DNA from: Streptosporangium sp. NBC_01755
GTDB taxonomy: Bacteria; Actinomycetota; Actinomycetes; Streptosporangiales; Streptosporangiaceae
NCBI RefSeq assembly: GCF_035917995.1
Contig: NZ_CP109131.1
Span: forward strand, 3,224,001 to 3,288,000
Length of the DNA: 64,000 nucleotides
Direction: 5' to 3'
Part shown: one piece after another, positions 38,728-47,559 of the stretch
Layout of the letters: every line of letters begins with the position of its first letter
Position numbering within the stretch: the first letter of the stretch is position 1
Notes under the pieces: generated by a model
Databases searched by the model: none
The model's input: only the letters and a program-made list of their open reading frames with translations
Told to the model about the DNA's origin: nothing
Made by a program: the position numbers and the translations under genes

Positions 38728-39582
38728 TCAGCGAAGGGTGAGCGTGACATTGTCGATCAGCCGGGTGGACCCCACCCGCGCGGCCACCGCGAGGATCCCC
38801 TCGCCCACGTGGTCGTCACCGACCTCGGCGAAGGTCGCGGGGTCGACCAGGACCAGGTAGTCGACGGCCAGCGACGGCTCGGCCTCCAGCACGGCGAGCG
38901 CGGCCCGGCGGATCTCCGCCGGCGTGCGCTGCCCGGCCCCCGCGTTCAGGGCGCGGGACAGGGCAAGGCCGGCCACCCGGTCCTCCGGCGACAGGTAGCG
39001 GTTGCGGCTGGACAGCGCCAGCCCGTCCGGCTCGCGGACCGTGGGCGCCCCGAGGACGGAGACCGGCAGGTTCAGGTCGGCGACCATCCGGCGGATCATC
39101 GCCAGCTGCTGCGCGTCCTTCTGCCCGAACACCGCCACATCTGGCTGGACCAGGTTGAACAGCTTCAGCACCACGGTCAGCATGCCGTCGAGGTGGCCTG
39201 GCCGGAACTCCCCTTCGACGATCGCACCCATCTGTCCCGCGGAGACGCCGACCTGCCTGTCCGGCAGGTACATGTCCTCGACGGACGGGGCGAACACCAC
39301 GTCCACCCCCTCGGCCTCGCAGACCTCCAGGTCGGCGTCGAATGTACGGGGATAGCGGGAAAAATCCTCGCTTGGGCCGAACTGGAGCGGGTTCACGAAA
39401 ATGCTCACCACCACGTGGGCCGCCCTCCGGCGGGCCAGGCGGATGAGCGAGCGGTGTCCCTCGTGCAGCGCGCCCATGGTCGGCACCAGCGCCAGCGCGC
39501 TCCCGCCCTCGGAGGCACCCGCGCCGATCCCCAGGGTCTCGCGGGCCTTGAGCAGCCCTGCGCGGTCGTCCGCCACGATCAC
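38728..39582 (-). CDS. panC: pantothenate synthetase
   Basis: A 284-aa ligase joining beta-alanine and pantoate. Nucleotidyltransferase motifs are visible: LVPTMGALHEGHRSLI (HxGH), FVNPLQFGPSEDFSRYPR, FGQKDAQQLAMIRRMV and the KMSKS-like ALSSRNRYLSPEDR. GTG 39582 follows GGGAGG by 6 nt. It is preceded by a repeat-filled 360-bp gap after the DUF2520 gene; nadB-nadC follows at 182 nt. panB and panD are not in the window. Confidence 0.97.
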   Translation of the reverse strand: MIVADDRAGLLKARETLGIGAGASEGGSALALVPTMGALHEGHRSLIRLARRRAAHVVVSIFVNPLQFGPSEDFSRYPRTFDADLEVCEAEGVDVVFAPSVEDMYLPDRQVGVSAGQMGAIVEGEFRPGHLDGMLTVVLKLFNLVQPDVAVFGQKDAQQLAMIRRMVADLNLPVSVLGAPTVREPDGLALSSRNRYLSPEDRVAGLALSRALNAGAGQRTPAEIRRAALAVLEAEPSLAVDYLVLVDPATFAEVGDDHVGEGILAVAARVGSTRLIDNVTLTLR

Positions 39583-39633
39583 TGGAACCTCCCGGGGGTG
39601 CTCCGGCCTCCTGGCCGGAGAAGGGCGACGTTC

Positions 39634-39945
39634 ATCGAAATTCCTGGAGAGTCGAAATTCCTGGAGAGTGGAGACCCCCGCCCCGAGAGTGGAGACCCCC
39701 GCCCCAAGCCTACGGAGGGAGGAGACGGCACCGACCGGCTCCCCCCGTCAGACCGGCCCCCTGCCGGTCGGCCCCCTCCGTCAGGCCGGTGGCCGGGGGA
39801 AACCGACGACACCGACCGGCTCCCGCGCCGGGTCGGCCCCCTCAACAGGCCGATCTCCTCCGTCGGGTCGGTTTCCTCCATCGTGTCGGTTTCTTCCGTC
39901 GAACCGGCGGCCGGGGGATCTCAGGTCCAGATCGGCCGGGGGTCT
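39634..39945. repeat. degenerate repeat block upstream of panC
   Basis: Several short direct repeats in tandem. CGAAATTCCTGGAGAGT occurs twice (near 39637 and 39654), then GGAGACCCCCGCCCC twice, then several CCGTCAGACCGGC-like units and three TCGGTTTC(C/T)TCC-like units. GGTCTCAGGTCCAGAT-type copies end the block (one just after and one at the 3' end of the DUF2520 gene). It fills the gap between DUF2520 and panC. Confidence 0.75.
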
Positions 39946-40835
39946 CAGGTCCAGATGTTGCCCCCCAGGGCGTCCAGGAGGCGTTCGGCGGCCTCGGGCT
40001 TGAGCAGCCCGGCCGCCAGCGCCCGGTCGGCCGTGAGCCTGGCGAGCGCCACGTAGGCGTCCGCGGCCTCCGGGGCCGCGAGGATCAGCGCGTCCACGTG
40101 CCTGCGGACGGTACCGGCGTCGCCGCGCACCACAGGGCCGGTCAGCCCCGCGATGCCGAGCCTCAGCACGTTCTCCAGAGCCGCACCGAGCAACGGGCCG
40201 AGCATCCTGCCCGGCTGCTCCACGCCGATCCTCTCCAGCAGCGCGGAGGACTCCGCGACGAGCGTCACCATGTGGTTGGCCGCTCCCGCGAGAGCCGCGT
40301 GGTAGAGCGGCCTGTCCTCGTCGGTGATCCAGACCGGCTCGCCCTCCATCTCGATGACGAGGGCCTCTGCCACCGGACGGAGCCCGTCGGGCGCGGTCAC
40401 CCCGTAGGAGATTCCGGTGAGACGGCGCAGGTCGTCGTCACGGCCGGTGAAGGTCATCACGGGATGCAGCGCCAGCGGCAGCGCCCCGGCCTTGATCGCC
40501 GGATTGAGCACCGCCAGGCCGTACGCGCCGCTGGTGTGCGCCACCAGCTTGCCCCGCAGGTCGGCACCGGTCTCCACCAGGCCGGAGACCAGATCGGGCA
40601 GCACGTCGTCGGGGACCGTCAGCAGGACGAGGTCCGCGCCGGCCACCACGTCCTCGGGCCGGATCGGGATGAGTCCGAGGCGCTCGACCGCCCGCTCTCT
40701 GGAGGCGTCGGAGACGCCGCTCGTCGCGACGACCCGGTGTCCCGCCCTGGCGAGCGCCGCACCGAGCGCCGAACCGACCCTGCCCGCTCCAACCACTCCG
40801 ACGGCCAGCCGTGCCGGGCGATCGACTGCGTCCAT
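39945..40835 (-). CDS. Rossmann-like and DUF2520 domain protein
   Basis: A 296-aa NAD(P)-binding protein. The dinucleotide fold VGVVGAGRVGSALGAALARA is at the N-terminus, and the C-terminal DUF2520 domain spans GKLVAHTSGAYG, GALPLALHPVMTF and HAALAGAANHMVTLV, a 6-phosphogluconate-dehydrogenase-like arrangement. The family commonly precedes panC in Actinobacteria and has been suggested to be a reductase related to pantoate formation; that is inference. ATG 40835 gives [17 protein letters not shown] 40856 with ACGGAG upstream is an alternative. Confidence 0.88.
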   Translation of the reverse strand: MDAVDRPARLAVGVVGAGRVGSALGAALARAGHRVVATSGVSDASRERAVERLGLIPIRPEDVVAGADLVLLTVPDDVLPDLVSGLVETGADLRGKLVAHTSGAYGLAVLNPAIKAGALPLALHPVMTFTGRDDDLRRLTGISYGVTAPDGLRPVAEALVIEMEGEPVWITDEDRPLYHAALAGAANHMVTLVAESSALLERIGVEQPGRMLGPLLGAALENVLRLGIAGLTGPVVRGDAGTVRRHVDALILAAPEAADAYVALARLTADRALAAGLLKPEAAERLLDALGGNIWT

Positions 40836-40951
40836 GACGTCCCGTCCTTCGACCATGTGGGGCTCCGTGCCTGATTGACCAGCGTAACGGGCCACACTGC
40901 CGCAACCGAGTCAAGGCGCGTGTTCGCTCGCGACGGCCGTGTTCGCTGCGG

Positions 40952-41150
40952 GAGCCCCGAACCGGGTATCCGAGAGCGTACGAGACTCGCCGGAGAGCCG
41001 ACGCCCCGGCTCCTGACACGATCCAGGTGACAGCGCGTCAACGTCCCACCCCGAGAGCCCCGCACCGGGCAACACAGGTCTGCGAGACCTGCCGAGAAGC
41101 GGGAAACCCGGCTCACACGGCGATCCGGGTGACGACGCGCCGACGTGGCA
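40952..41150. repeat. degenerate tandem duplication of about 102 bp
   Basis: Copy 1 begins GAGCCCCGAACCGGG at 40952 and copy 2 GAGCCCCGCACCGGG at 41054. Both continue with similar CCGGCTC and GATCC(A/G)GGTGAC blocks to about 41150. It lies in the 353-bp gap between the divergent DUF2520 and MidA-type genes; I see no gene in it. Confidence 0.6.
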
Positions 41151-41188
41151 TCGACAACGATCGTACAAGCCGGTGACAGAATGCGGTC

Positions 41189-42223
41189 ATGTACTCACTC
41201 GAAGCGTCAGCGCGAGTTGATCTCGTTCCTTCGCCTCGACGGGTAGCGTCTGAGAGCGTGTGGCTCACCTGGCGCGCCGCGATGGAGCACGCGCTCTACG
41301 GCGAGAGCGGTTTCTACCTCCGTGAACGACCCTCCAGTCACTTCCGGACCTCGGTCGGCGCCTCTCCCGTCTTCGCCGAGGCCGTGCTGCGCGAGCTGAC
41401 CGCCGTTGACGAGGTGCTCGGCGGCCCCGAGGTGCTCGACCTGGTCGACATCGGCGCCGGCGAGGGCGTGCTGGCGGCCGGGGTGCTCGCCGCCGCACCA
41501 CCCGCGCTGCGGTCGAGGCTGCGAGTGACCGCGGTGGACCTGGCGACCCGGCCGCCGACACTGCCCGAGGAGATCGTCTGGGCAAGGGCCGCGCCGGACG
41601 GGATCTGTGGCCTGGTGATCGCCAACGAGTGGCTGGACAACGTTCCCGTCGACATCGTGGAGCAGACGGCCGACGGACCCCGGCTGGTCCTGGTCAACGT
41701 CACCGACGGCGAGGAGCGGCTCGGTGGCAGGCCGGCCGAGGCCGATCTCGCGTGGCTGGCCCGCTGGTGGCCGATGCGGGCCGCCGGCGAGCGGGCCGAG
41801 ATCGGCAGGCCCCGCGACCGGGCCTGGGCGTCGGTGATCGTACGGCTGGCACGCGGCCGGGCGATCGCGATCGACTACGCCCACTCCCTGACCGACCGGC
41901 CGCCGTACGGCACGCTGGCCGGATACCGCGACGGGGCGATGGTCGCGCCGGTGCCCGACGGCTCGTGCGACATCACGGCCCACGTGGCGCTTGACGCCTG
42001 CGCGGCCGCCGGCGAAAGCGCCGGGGCCGTCACGGCGGCGCTGACCACCCAGCGGGAGGCGTTGCGCGCCCTTGGCATCACCGGAAACCGCCCTCCGGTC
42101 GAACAGGCCGGAAGCGACCCGCGCGGCTACCTGCAAGCCCTCGCCCGAGCCTCCGAGGAGGCGGAGCTGATCGCCCCCGGCGGCCTCGGCGGCTTCGGCT
42201 GGCTCTCCCAGACCCGCCTCTGA
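41189..42223 (+). CDS. SAM-dependent methyltransferase, MidA/NDUFAF7 family
   Basis: A 344-aa protein. Landmarks are AAMEHALYGESGFYLRERPS near the N-terminus (the G-Y-Y motif of the family), the SAM loop LVDIGAGEGVLAAGVL, GLVIANEWLDNVPVDIVEQ and RGRAIAIDYAHSLTDRPPYG. These are PF02636 features. In mitochondria NDUFAF7 dimethylates an arginine of the complex I subunit NDUFS2, the NuoD homologue. An orphan NuoD gene lies 4.1 kb downstream on the same strand, so a similar substrate is possible but unproven. There is no clear ribosome site before ATG 41189. Confidence 0.82.
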   Translation: MYSLEASARVDLVPSPRRVASESVWLTWRAAMEHALYGESGFYLRERPSSHFRTSVGASPVFAEAVLRELTAVDEVLGGPEVLDLVDIGAGEGVLAAGVLAAAPPALRSRLRVTAVDLATRPPTLPEEIVWARAAPDGICGLVIANEWLDNVPVDIVEQTADGPRLVLVNVTDGEERLGGRPAEADLAWLARWWPMRAAGERAEIGRPRDRAWASVIVRLARGRAIAIDYAHSLTDRPPYGTLAGYRDGAMVAPVPDGSCDITAHVALDACAAAGESAGAVTAALTTQREALRALGITGNRPPVEQAGSDPRGYLQALARASEEAELIAPGGLGGFGWLSQTRL

Positions 42224-42321
42224 GAAGACCGCCCGGCGACCATCGGTCTCCGAAGCGGTCCGCCCGCCGGCGGGGAAACGGAGCTGAACAAAGATCCTTT
42301 CGCCTCATAGGGTCTATCGCC

Positions 42322-42449
42322 ATGAGCACTCTCCCGGCGCACGCCATTCCCGCCGAACGCATGGCCTCTCTCCATCTGGCCGTCCAGAACTCCGCCGCCT
42401 TCTGGACGGCTCTCGCACGGACCCGAGGGAACGAGCTGGTCCGCCGGAG
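42322..42449 (+). pseudogene. 5' fragment of a gene cut at the P450 3' end
   Basis: ATG 42322 opens MSTLPAHAIPAERMASLHLA and continues QNSAAFWTALARTRGNELVR, plausible actinomycete protein similar in style to the start of GNAT-type enzymes. After about residue 42 the frame enters a copy of P450 3'-end sequence and becomes meaningless. It looks like the remaining start of a gene lost at a rearrangement junction. The family assignment is weak. Confidence 0.4.
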
Positions 42450-42551
42450 ACGTAGCCCGGGCCCCAGGTGGGCTCCGTACGGGCCGGTTCAGACCCGCAC
42501 GTCGAGGGCGGTGAGGCCCCGGATGACGTAGCCCGGGCCCCAGGTGGGCTC
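42449..42551. repeat. 27-bp direct repeat at the P450 3' end
   Basis: The 27-bp sequence starting GACGTAGCCCGGGCCCCAGG occurs exactly at 42449-42475 (outside the gene) and 42525-42551 (inside the P450 coding end), 76 bp apart. Flanking bases show weaker likeness, suggesting a partial duplication of the gene end. Confidence 0.85.
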
Positions 42552-43688
42552 GGTGACGAGTTCCAGCTTCGGCGCCTTGCGCAGGAGTGCGCCGAAGGAC
42601 TCGATCAGCTCGATCCTGGCCAGCGGGGCACCCAGGCAGAAGTGGATGCCCGCGCCGAAGGATATGTGCGGGTTGTCCACCCGGCCGACGTCGAGGCGGC
42701 CGGGGTCGGCGAAGACCTCTGGGTCGCGGTTGGCCGAGCCGAACAGCAGGGCCACCTCGGTGCCGCGCGGGATGTCCACCCCGCCGACGGTGATGTCCTC
42801 CAGGACCCAGCGCTCGAACATCTGCAGCGGGGTGTCCCAGCGCATCATCTCCTCGATCGCGGTGGGCAGCAGGCCGTGGTCGGCGCGGAGCCGCTCCAGC
42901 TCGGCCGGGTTGCGGAAGAGCGACCACCAGCCGTTTCCCGTGACGTTGACCGTGGCCTCGTGCCCGGCGTTGAGCAGCAGCACGCAGGTGCCGACCAGCT
43001 CCTCCTCGGTGAGCCTGTCGCCCTCCTCTGCCACCAGGGCGAGCGCGCTGATCAGGTCGTCACCGGGGTTCGCCCGGCGGGCCCGGGCCAGCTCGACGAG
43101 GTAGGCGGAGAACTCCTCGGCCGCGCGTACGGCGGTGTGCTGGGCCTCGACGGAGGGGTGCAGCTCGTACATCCCGCAGATGTCGGCGGACCAGGGACGG
43201 AGCAGGTGCCGGTCGGCCTCGGGCACGCCGAGCATCTCCGCGATCACGGTCACCGGGAGCGGCTCGGCGACCTCGGAGATCAGGTCTCCGCCGCCGCGCT
43301 CGACGAAGCGGTCCACCAGCTCCCCGGCGATCCGGGCGACCTTGGGACGGAGCGCCTCGACCATGCGCGGGGTGAACGCCTTGGAGACCAGGCGCCGGAG
43401 CCGGGTGTGCACCGGCGGCTCGACGTCGAGCATCCCGGCCCTGACCACCCGCCAGAACGGGTCCTGGAACTCGGGGTCGTCGGGCCTGCCGAACTCGGCG
43501 TGGGTGGCCACGTGCAGGTAGGAGCGGCCGAGTCGGCGGTCGCGCAGCAGCGCGTTGACATCGGCGTGCCGGGCGACCAGCCACTGGCCGGTCGGTTCGA
43601 AGAAGCCGACCGGCTGCTGCCGCCTAAGTTCGTCGTAGACGTCGTACGGATGGGCGACGAATTCCGGATTCCAAGGATCAAAGCGCAC
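42489..43688 (-). CDS. cytochrome P450
   Basis: A 399-aa soluble bacterial P450. The I-helix oxygen-binding motif is AGHEATVN, the ExxR of helix K is EEMMRWD, and the heme-binding loop is ISFGAGIHFCLGAPLAR with the axial Cys. The length is normal. No ferredoxin or reductase gene is adjacent, and no biosynthetic genes surround it, so the substrate is unknown. The I-helix has EAT where many members have DT/ET, within the family's range. GTG 43688 lacks a clear ribosome site. Its 3' end is partly duplicated downstream. Confidence 0.95.
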   Translation of the reverse strand: MRFDPWNPEFVAHPYDVYDELRRQQPVGFFEPTGQWLVARHADVNALLRDRRLGRSYLHVATHAEFGRPDDPEFQDPFWRVVRAGMLDVEPPVHTRLRRLVSKAFTPRMVEALRPKVARIAGELVDRFVERGGGDLISEVAEPLPVTVIAEMLGVPEADRHLLRPWSADICGMYELHPSVEAQHTAVRAAEEFSAYLVELARARRANPGDDLISALALVAEEGDRLTEEELVGTCVLLLNAGHEATVNVTGNGWWSLFRNPAELERLRADHGLLPTAIEEMMRWDTPLQMFERWVLEDITVGGVDIPRGTEVALLFGSANRDPEVFADPGRLDVGRVDNPHISFGAGIHFCLGAPLARIELIESFGALLRKAPKLELVTEPTWGPGYVIRGLTALDVRV

Positions 43689-43870
43689 ACAGACATCGTA
43701 ATGTCGCCATATTCCTTGGTTGACGTGTTCGCTCCCTTGAGCTGGAACATCGTGGTGTGCGGACGGGTGTCCAACGGCTTCACGACAAGCGAGAACACCA
43801 TCGCGCCACGCGCCGGGGGGGCATCTTGTGGCACGCCCACAGCCCCACGACGAGCCGGAACACCGTCCGG

Positions 43871-44668
43871 CTACACCTCGGCCGACTTGTCAGCCTCCTC
43901 GGTCCGGGCCGGCTTGTCAGCCTCCTCGGTCCGGGCCGGCTTGTCAGCCTCCTCGGTCCGGGCCGTCTTGGCGCGCAGGCGGATGTTCAGCAGCTCCACG
44001 ATGAGCGAGAAGGCCATCGCGAAGTAGATGTACCCCTTGGAGATGTGCTGCCCGAGGCCCTCGGCGATCAGCACGACGCCGATCAGCACCAGGAACGACA
44101 GGGCGAGCATCTTGATGCTCGGGTGCTTGTCCACGAAGCGGCTGATCGGGCCTGAGGCGAAGAGCATCACCAGGACCGAGACGATCACGGCCGCGACCAT
44201 GACGCCGATCTGGTCGACCATGCCGACCGCGGTGATGACCGAGTCGAGGGAGAAGATGATGTCCAGCAGCATGATCTGGACGATCACCGAGCCGAAGGAG
44301 GCCGCGACCTTGGCACTGCCGTGCCCGGTCTTGCCCTCGATGCTGTCGTGCATCTCGATGACGCTCTTGCCCAGCAGGAAGAGACCGCCGGCGAGCAGGA
44401 TGAGATCCCGTCCCGAGATCGGCTGACCGAGGACCTCGAAGAGCGGCGATGTGAGTTTCACCACCCACGCCAGCGCCAGCAGCAGCGCCAACCGGCTGAC
44501 GAGGGCCGCGAGGAGGCCCAGTCTGCGCGCCTTGTCGCGCTGTCCGGGCGGGAGCTTTCCGGCCAGGATCGAGATGAAGATGATGTTGTCGATACCGAGC
44601 ACGATCTCCAGAGCGACAAGGGTGACGAACCCTATCCAGATCTCCGGGTTGGTCACCCAATCCAACAT
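43871..44668 (-). CDS. TerC-family integral membrane protein
   Basis: A 265-aa protein with about seven transmembrane helices. The TerC signatures LEIVLGIDNIIFISIL and MLLDIIFSLDSVITAVGM carry the intramembrane aspartates. Bacterial TerC/YkoY relatives are linked to manganese export and tellurite resistance. The C-terminus ends in three repeats of ARTEEADKP encoded by 27-bp DNA repeats. GGAGG lies 5 nt before ATG 44668. Monocistronic. No yybP-ykoY riboswitch was recognised upstream. Confidence 0.9.
   Translation of the reverse strand: MLDWVTNPEIWIGFVTLVALEIVLGIDNIIFISILAGKLPPGQRDKARRLGLLAALVSRLALLLALAWVVKLTSPLFEVLGQPISGRDLILLAGGLFLLGKSVIEMHDSIEGKTGHGSAKVAASFGSVIVQIMLLDIIFSLDSVITAVGMVDQIGVMVAAVIVSVLVMLFASGPISRFVDKHPSIKMLALSFLVLIGVVLIAEGLGQHISKGYIYFAMAFSLIVELLNIRLRAKTARTEEADKPARTEEADKPARTEEADKSAEV
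43886..43966. repeat. three 27-bp repeats within the terC 3' end
   Basis: Three copies of a 27-bp unit (43886-43912, 43913-43939, 43940-43966; last base differs in the third) encode a nine-residue charged repeat. They are in frame, so slippage changes protein length without disrupting it. Confidence 0.9.
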
Positions 44669-44876
44669 CTACGCCTCCACTTGGTTCTACTTGATCATCA
44701 CCGGCACGACGAGACCCGACATTCGGCTTTATTCAGCCCACTACCGGGACAAACATCACCCTTCGCCTGGCTCTATCAGGCCCACTGCCCAGACGAACGA
44801 AACCCGTCGCGAGTTCCCGAATATGGGAGACATCACTTGCGGACTCCCACCAGACCTCGGTTATAGTTCCCCCGTA

Positions 44877-44994
44877 GGTCATGAGTGCCAGTGACAAGCC
44901 CCGGCTCGCTGGCCGGCAACCCTCGCGTCCGCGGCGGGGTGCCCCGGGTGAGGACCTGGTCCGGCACGAGGTGTGCCGGGCAAGCGCGGGCTCC
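44877..44994 (+). promoter_or_regulatory. SAM-IV riboswitch
   Basis: The sequence follows the SAM-IV consensus closely: GGTCATGAGTGCCAGTGAC, AAGCCCCGGCTCGCTGGCC, GGCAACCCTC, GCGGCGGGGTGCCCCGGGTG, AGGACCTGG closing P1, a variable hairpin GGCACGAGGTGTGCC, and the pseudoknot tail GGCAAGCGCGGGCTC. A TTGCGG-N19-TATAGT promoter-like pair (44837-44867) lies just upstream. SAM binding should lower expression of the following class V aminotransferase gene. Confidence 0.92.
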
Positions 44995-45044
44995 AGGCAC
45001 CCATGTCACGGGTCGGGGTCCGATGACCTCGAAGGAGCCCTGGC

Positions 45045-46343
45045 ATGTCCGCACCAACGATCTGCACCGCCACAGCCGCCGCCCCCGCGACCGTCCCCGC
45101 GACCCGTACGTCCGACGACAGGCCGATCCCCGCCGTGCTCGGCTCCGACCTGGAGGTTCCGGTCAGGGGCGGCAGGCTCGTCCGCTACGCCAACCTCGAC
45201 TACGCCGCGAGCGCCCCCTGTCTGGAGCCGGTGAGCGCCGCCGTCGCCGCCGCGCTCCCGGCCTACTCCAGCGTCCACCGAGGCGCGGGGTACGCGTCCC
45301 AGCTGACCACGGCCCGTTACGAGCAGGCCAGGCAGACGGTACGCGCCTTCGTCGGGGCCCGTCCCGACGACTCGGTGATCTTCACCAGGAATACCACGGA
45401 CGCGACCAACCTGCTGGCCCGCAGCCTGCCCGAGGGCACCACCGCCGTGGTCTTCGACACCGAGCACCACGCCTCCCTGCTCCCCTGGGAGCGTGCCCTG
45501 CGGCTGCCGGTCCCCGCCTTCCCCGGCGAGGCGGTCCGCGCCGTCGACGAGGCCCTGGCCTCGATCGAAGGCCCCAAGCTGCTGGTCGTGACCGCCGCGT
45601 CCAACGTCACCGGGGAGCTCTGGCCGATCGCCGCGCTGGCCCACATCGCCCACCGCCACGGCGCCCGCGTCCTCGTCGACGCCGCGCAGCTCGTCCCGCA
45701 CCGCCGCCTCAACCTGACCGCGCTCGACCTGGACTACGTGGTCTTCTCCGGCCACAAGCTCTACGCCCCGTTCGGCACCGGCGCGCTGATCGGCCGTTCC
45801 GACTGGCTGGCCGACGCCGAACCGTACCTGCGGGGCGGCGGCGCGGTGAAGGCGGTGAACGATGACGAGACCGAGTGGCACGACGACCCCGAGATCCGCC
45901 ACGAGGCCGGAACCCCGAACGTGCTGGGTGCCATCGCGCTGGCCGCCGCCTGCGACGCCCTGACCGCCACCGGCTGGTCCCCCCTGGTCCGCGAGGAGGA
46001 GCGCCTCCTCGGCCGGTTGCGCGCGGGCCTCGCCTCCGTTCCCGGCGTGCAGGAGCTGTCCCTGTGGGGTCCTGACCACCCGCGCGTCGGCATCGTCTCC
46101 TTCGTGGTGCACGGCTTCACCGCCCGCGAGGTCGCCGAGGCCCTGTCCGGCGACTACGGCATCGGCGTCCGCGACGGCAAGTTCTGCGCCCACCCCTTCG
46201 TGCGGCACCTGCTGGATGCCAAGGACGGCGGCTGCGAGGACCTCACCGCCTCCGCCGTGCGCGCCTCCATCGGCATCGGCACCACCTCCGAGCACGTCGA
46301 TCGGCTGATCGCCGCCCTGCGGGATCTTGCCTCGCGCGGCTGA
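45045..46343 (+). CDS. class V aminotransferase / cysteine desulfurase-like protein
   Basis: A 432-aa PLP enzyme. Motifs are YANLDYAASAPCLEPV, the N-T-T-D-A-T-N loop, FDTEHHASLLPW, VLVDAAQLVPH (PLP Asp) and FSGHKLYAPFGTGALIG with the Schiff-base Lys. ATG 45045 follows AAGGAG. It is controlled by a SAM-IV riboswitch, so a role in sulfur or methionine metabolism is likely; the family also includes selenocysteine lyases. The catalytic Cys region (DGKFCAHPFVRHLL) is present. Stop and orphan nuoD start are 17 nt apart, so they may share a transcript. Confidence 0.88.
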   Translation: MSAPTICTATAAAPATVPATRTSDDRPIPAVLGSDLEVPVRGGRLVRYANLDYAASAPCLEPVSAAVAAALPAYSSVHRGAGYASQLTTARYEQARQTVRAFVGARPDDSVIFTRNTTDATNLLARSLPEGTTAVVFDTEHHASLLPWERALRLPVPAFPGEAVRAVDEALASIEGPKLLVVTAASNVTGELWPIAALAHIAHRHGARVLVDAAQLVPHRRLNLTALDLDYVVFSGHKLYAPFGTGALIGRSDWLADAEPYLRGGGAVKAVNDDETEWHDDPEIRHEAGTPNVLGAIALAAACDALTATGWSPLVREEERLLGRLRAGLASVPGVQELSLWGPDHPRVGIVSFVVHGFTAREVAEALSGDYGIGVRDGKFCAHPFVRHLLDAKDGGCEDLTASAVRASIGIGTTSEHVDRLIAALRDLASRG

Positions 46344-46360
46344 CGTGACAGCATAGGCGT

Positions 46361-47542
46361 ATGAATGAGCCTCGCCGTGAGCTGAACGTGGGGATGGGAG
46401 CAGGAGCCGCCGCCGTGCGGGAAGCGCACGGCAAGGAGCTCGCGACCGAGGACATGATCCTCAACATCGGGCCGCAGCACCCGTCCACGCACGGCGTGCT
46501 GCGGCTACGGCTCACCCTGGACGGGGAGCGGATCAGCTCGGCCGAGCCGATCGTGGGCTACATGCACCGGGGCGCGGAGAAGCTGTTCGAGGTACGCGAC
46601 TACCGGCAGATCATCGTGCTGGCCAACCGGCACGACTGGCTGTCGGCGTTCGCCAGCGAGCTGGGCGTCGTCCTCGCGGTGGAGCGGATGCTCGGCATGG
46701 AGGTGCCGGTCAGGGCGGTCTGGACGCGGACCCTGATGGCCGAGCTCAACCGGGTGCTCAGCCACCTGATGTTCCTTGGCTCCTACCCGCTGGAACTCGG
46801 CGCGATCACCCCGGTGTTCTACGCGTTCCGGGAGCGCGAGACCCTCCAGGCCGTGATGGAGGAGATCGCCGGCGGGCGGATGCACTACATGTTCAACCGG
46901 GTCGGCGGCCTCAAGGAGGAACTGCCCGAGGGGTGGCTGGGCCGGGTCACGACGGCCGTGGCCGACGTGCGGCGACGGCTGCCCGACATCGAGAATCTGA
47001 TCGCCGGAAACGAGATCTTCCTCGCCCGTACCCGCGGGGTGGGCGTGCTGGACCGCGAGACGATCATGCAGTACGGCGTGAGCGGCCCGATCGCCCGCGC
47101 CTCCGGCGTCGACCTCGACCTGCGCAGGGACGAGCCCTATCTCGCCTACGGCGAGCTGCCGGTGAAGGTCGTCACCCGCTCCGCCGGAGACTGTCACGCC
47201 AGGTTCGAGGTGCTGCTGGAGCAGGTGAAGGTCTCCCTGGACCTGGCGGACGCCTGCGTGCGGCGGCTGCACGAGCTGCCCCAGGGGCCGATCAACCAGC
47301 GCCTGCCCAAGGTGTTGAAGGTCCCCGAGGGCCACACCTACGCCTGGACGGAGAGCCCGCTCGGCCTCAACGGCTACTACCTGGTCTCGCGCGGGGAGAA
47401 GACGCCGTGGCGGTTGAAGCTCCGCTCGGCCTCCTTCAACAACATCCAGGTGCTGCGCGAGATGCTCCCCGGCAACCTGGTCTCCGACATGGTCGCCATC
47501 CTGGGCTCGATGTTCTTCGTCGTCGGCGACATCGACAAGTGA
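46361..47542 (+). CDS. nuoD: orphan NADH-quinone oxidoreductase subunit D (NuoD-like)
   Basis: A 393-aa 49-kDa-type subunit. Motifs are [62 protein letters not shown] and the C-terminal GDIDK. No other nuo genes are in the window, so this is the second, unlinked NuoD found in many actinomycetes. Its partner complex is unknown. It follows the riboswitch-controlled aminotransferase by 17 nt. A MidA/NDUFAF7-type methyltransferase lies 4.1 kb upstream. Confidence 0.92.
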   Translation: MNEPRRELNVGMGAGAAAVREAHGKELATEDMILNIGPQHPSTHGVLRLRLTLDGERISSAEPIVGYMHRGAEKLFEVRDYRQIIVLANRHDWLSAFASELGVVLAVERMLGMEVPVRAVWTRTLMAELNRVLSHLMFLGSYPLELGAITPVFYAFRERETLQAVMEEIAGGRMHYMFNRVGGLKEELPEGWLGRVTTAVADVRRRLPDIENLIAGNEIFLARTRGVGVLDRETIMQYGVSGPIARASGVDLDLRRDEPYLAYGELPVKVVTRSAGDCHARFEVLLEQVKVSLDLADACVRRLHELPQGPINQRLPKVLKVPEGHTYAWTESPLGLNGYYLVSRGEKTPWRLKLRSASFNNIQVLREMLPGNLVSDMVAILGSMFFVVGDIDK

Positions 47543-47559
47543 GGCACGGTTAGGACCTC

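Noticed and set aside
44669-44836. Possible manganese riboswitch before terC
   Set aside because: I could not find the yybP-ykoY core, and the strongest structure nearby belongs to the SAM-IV element on the other strand.
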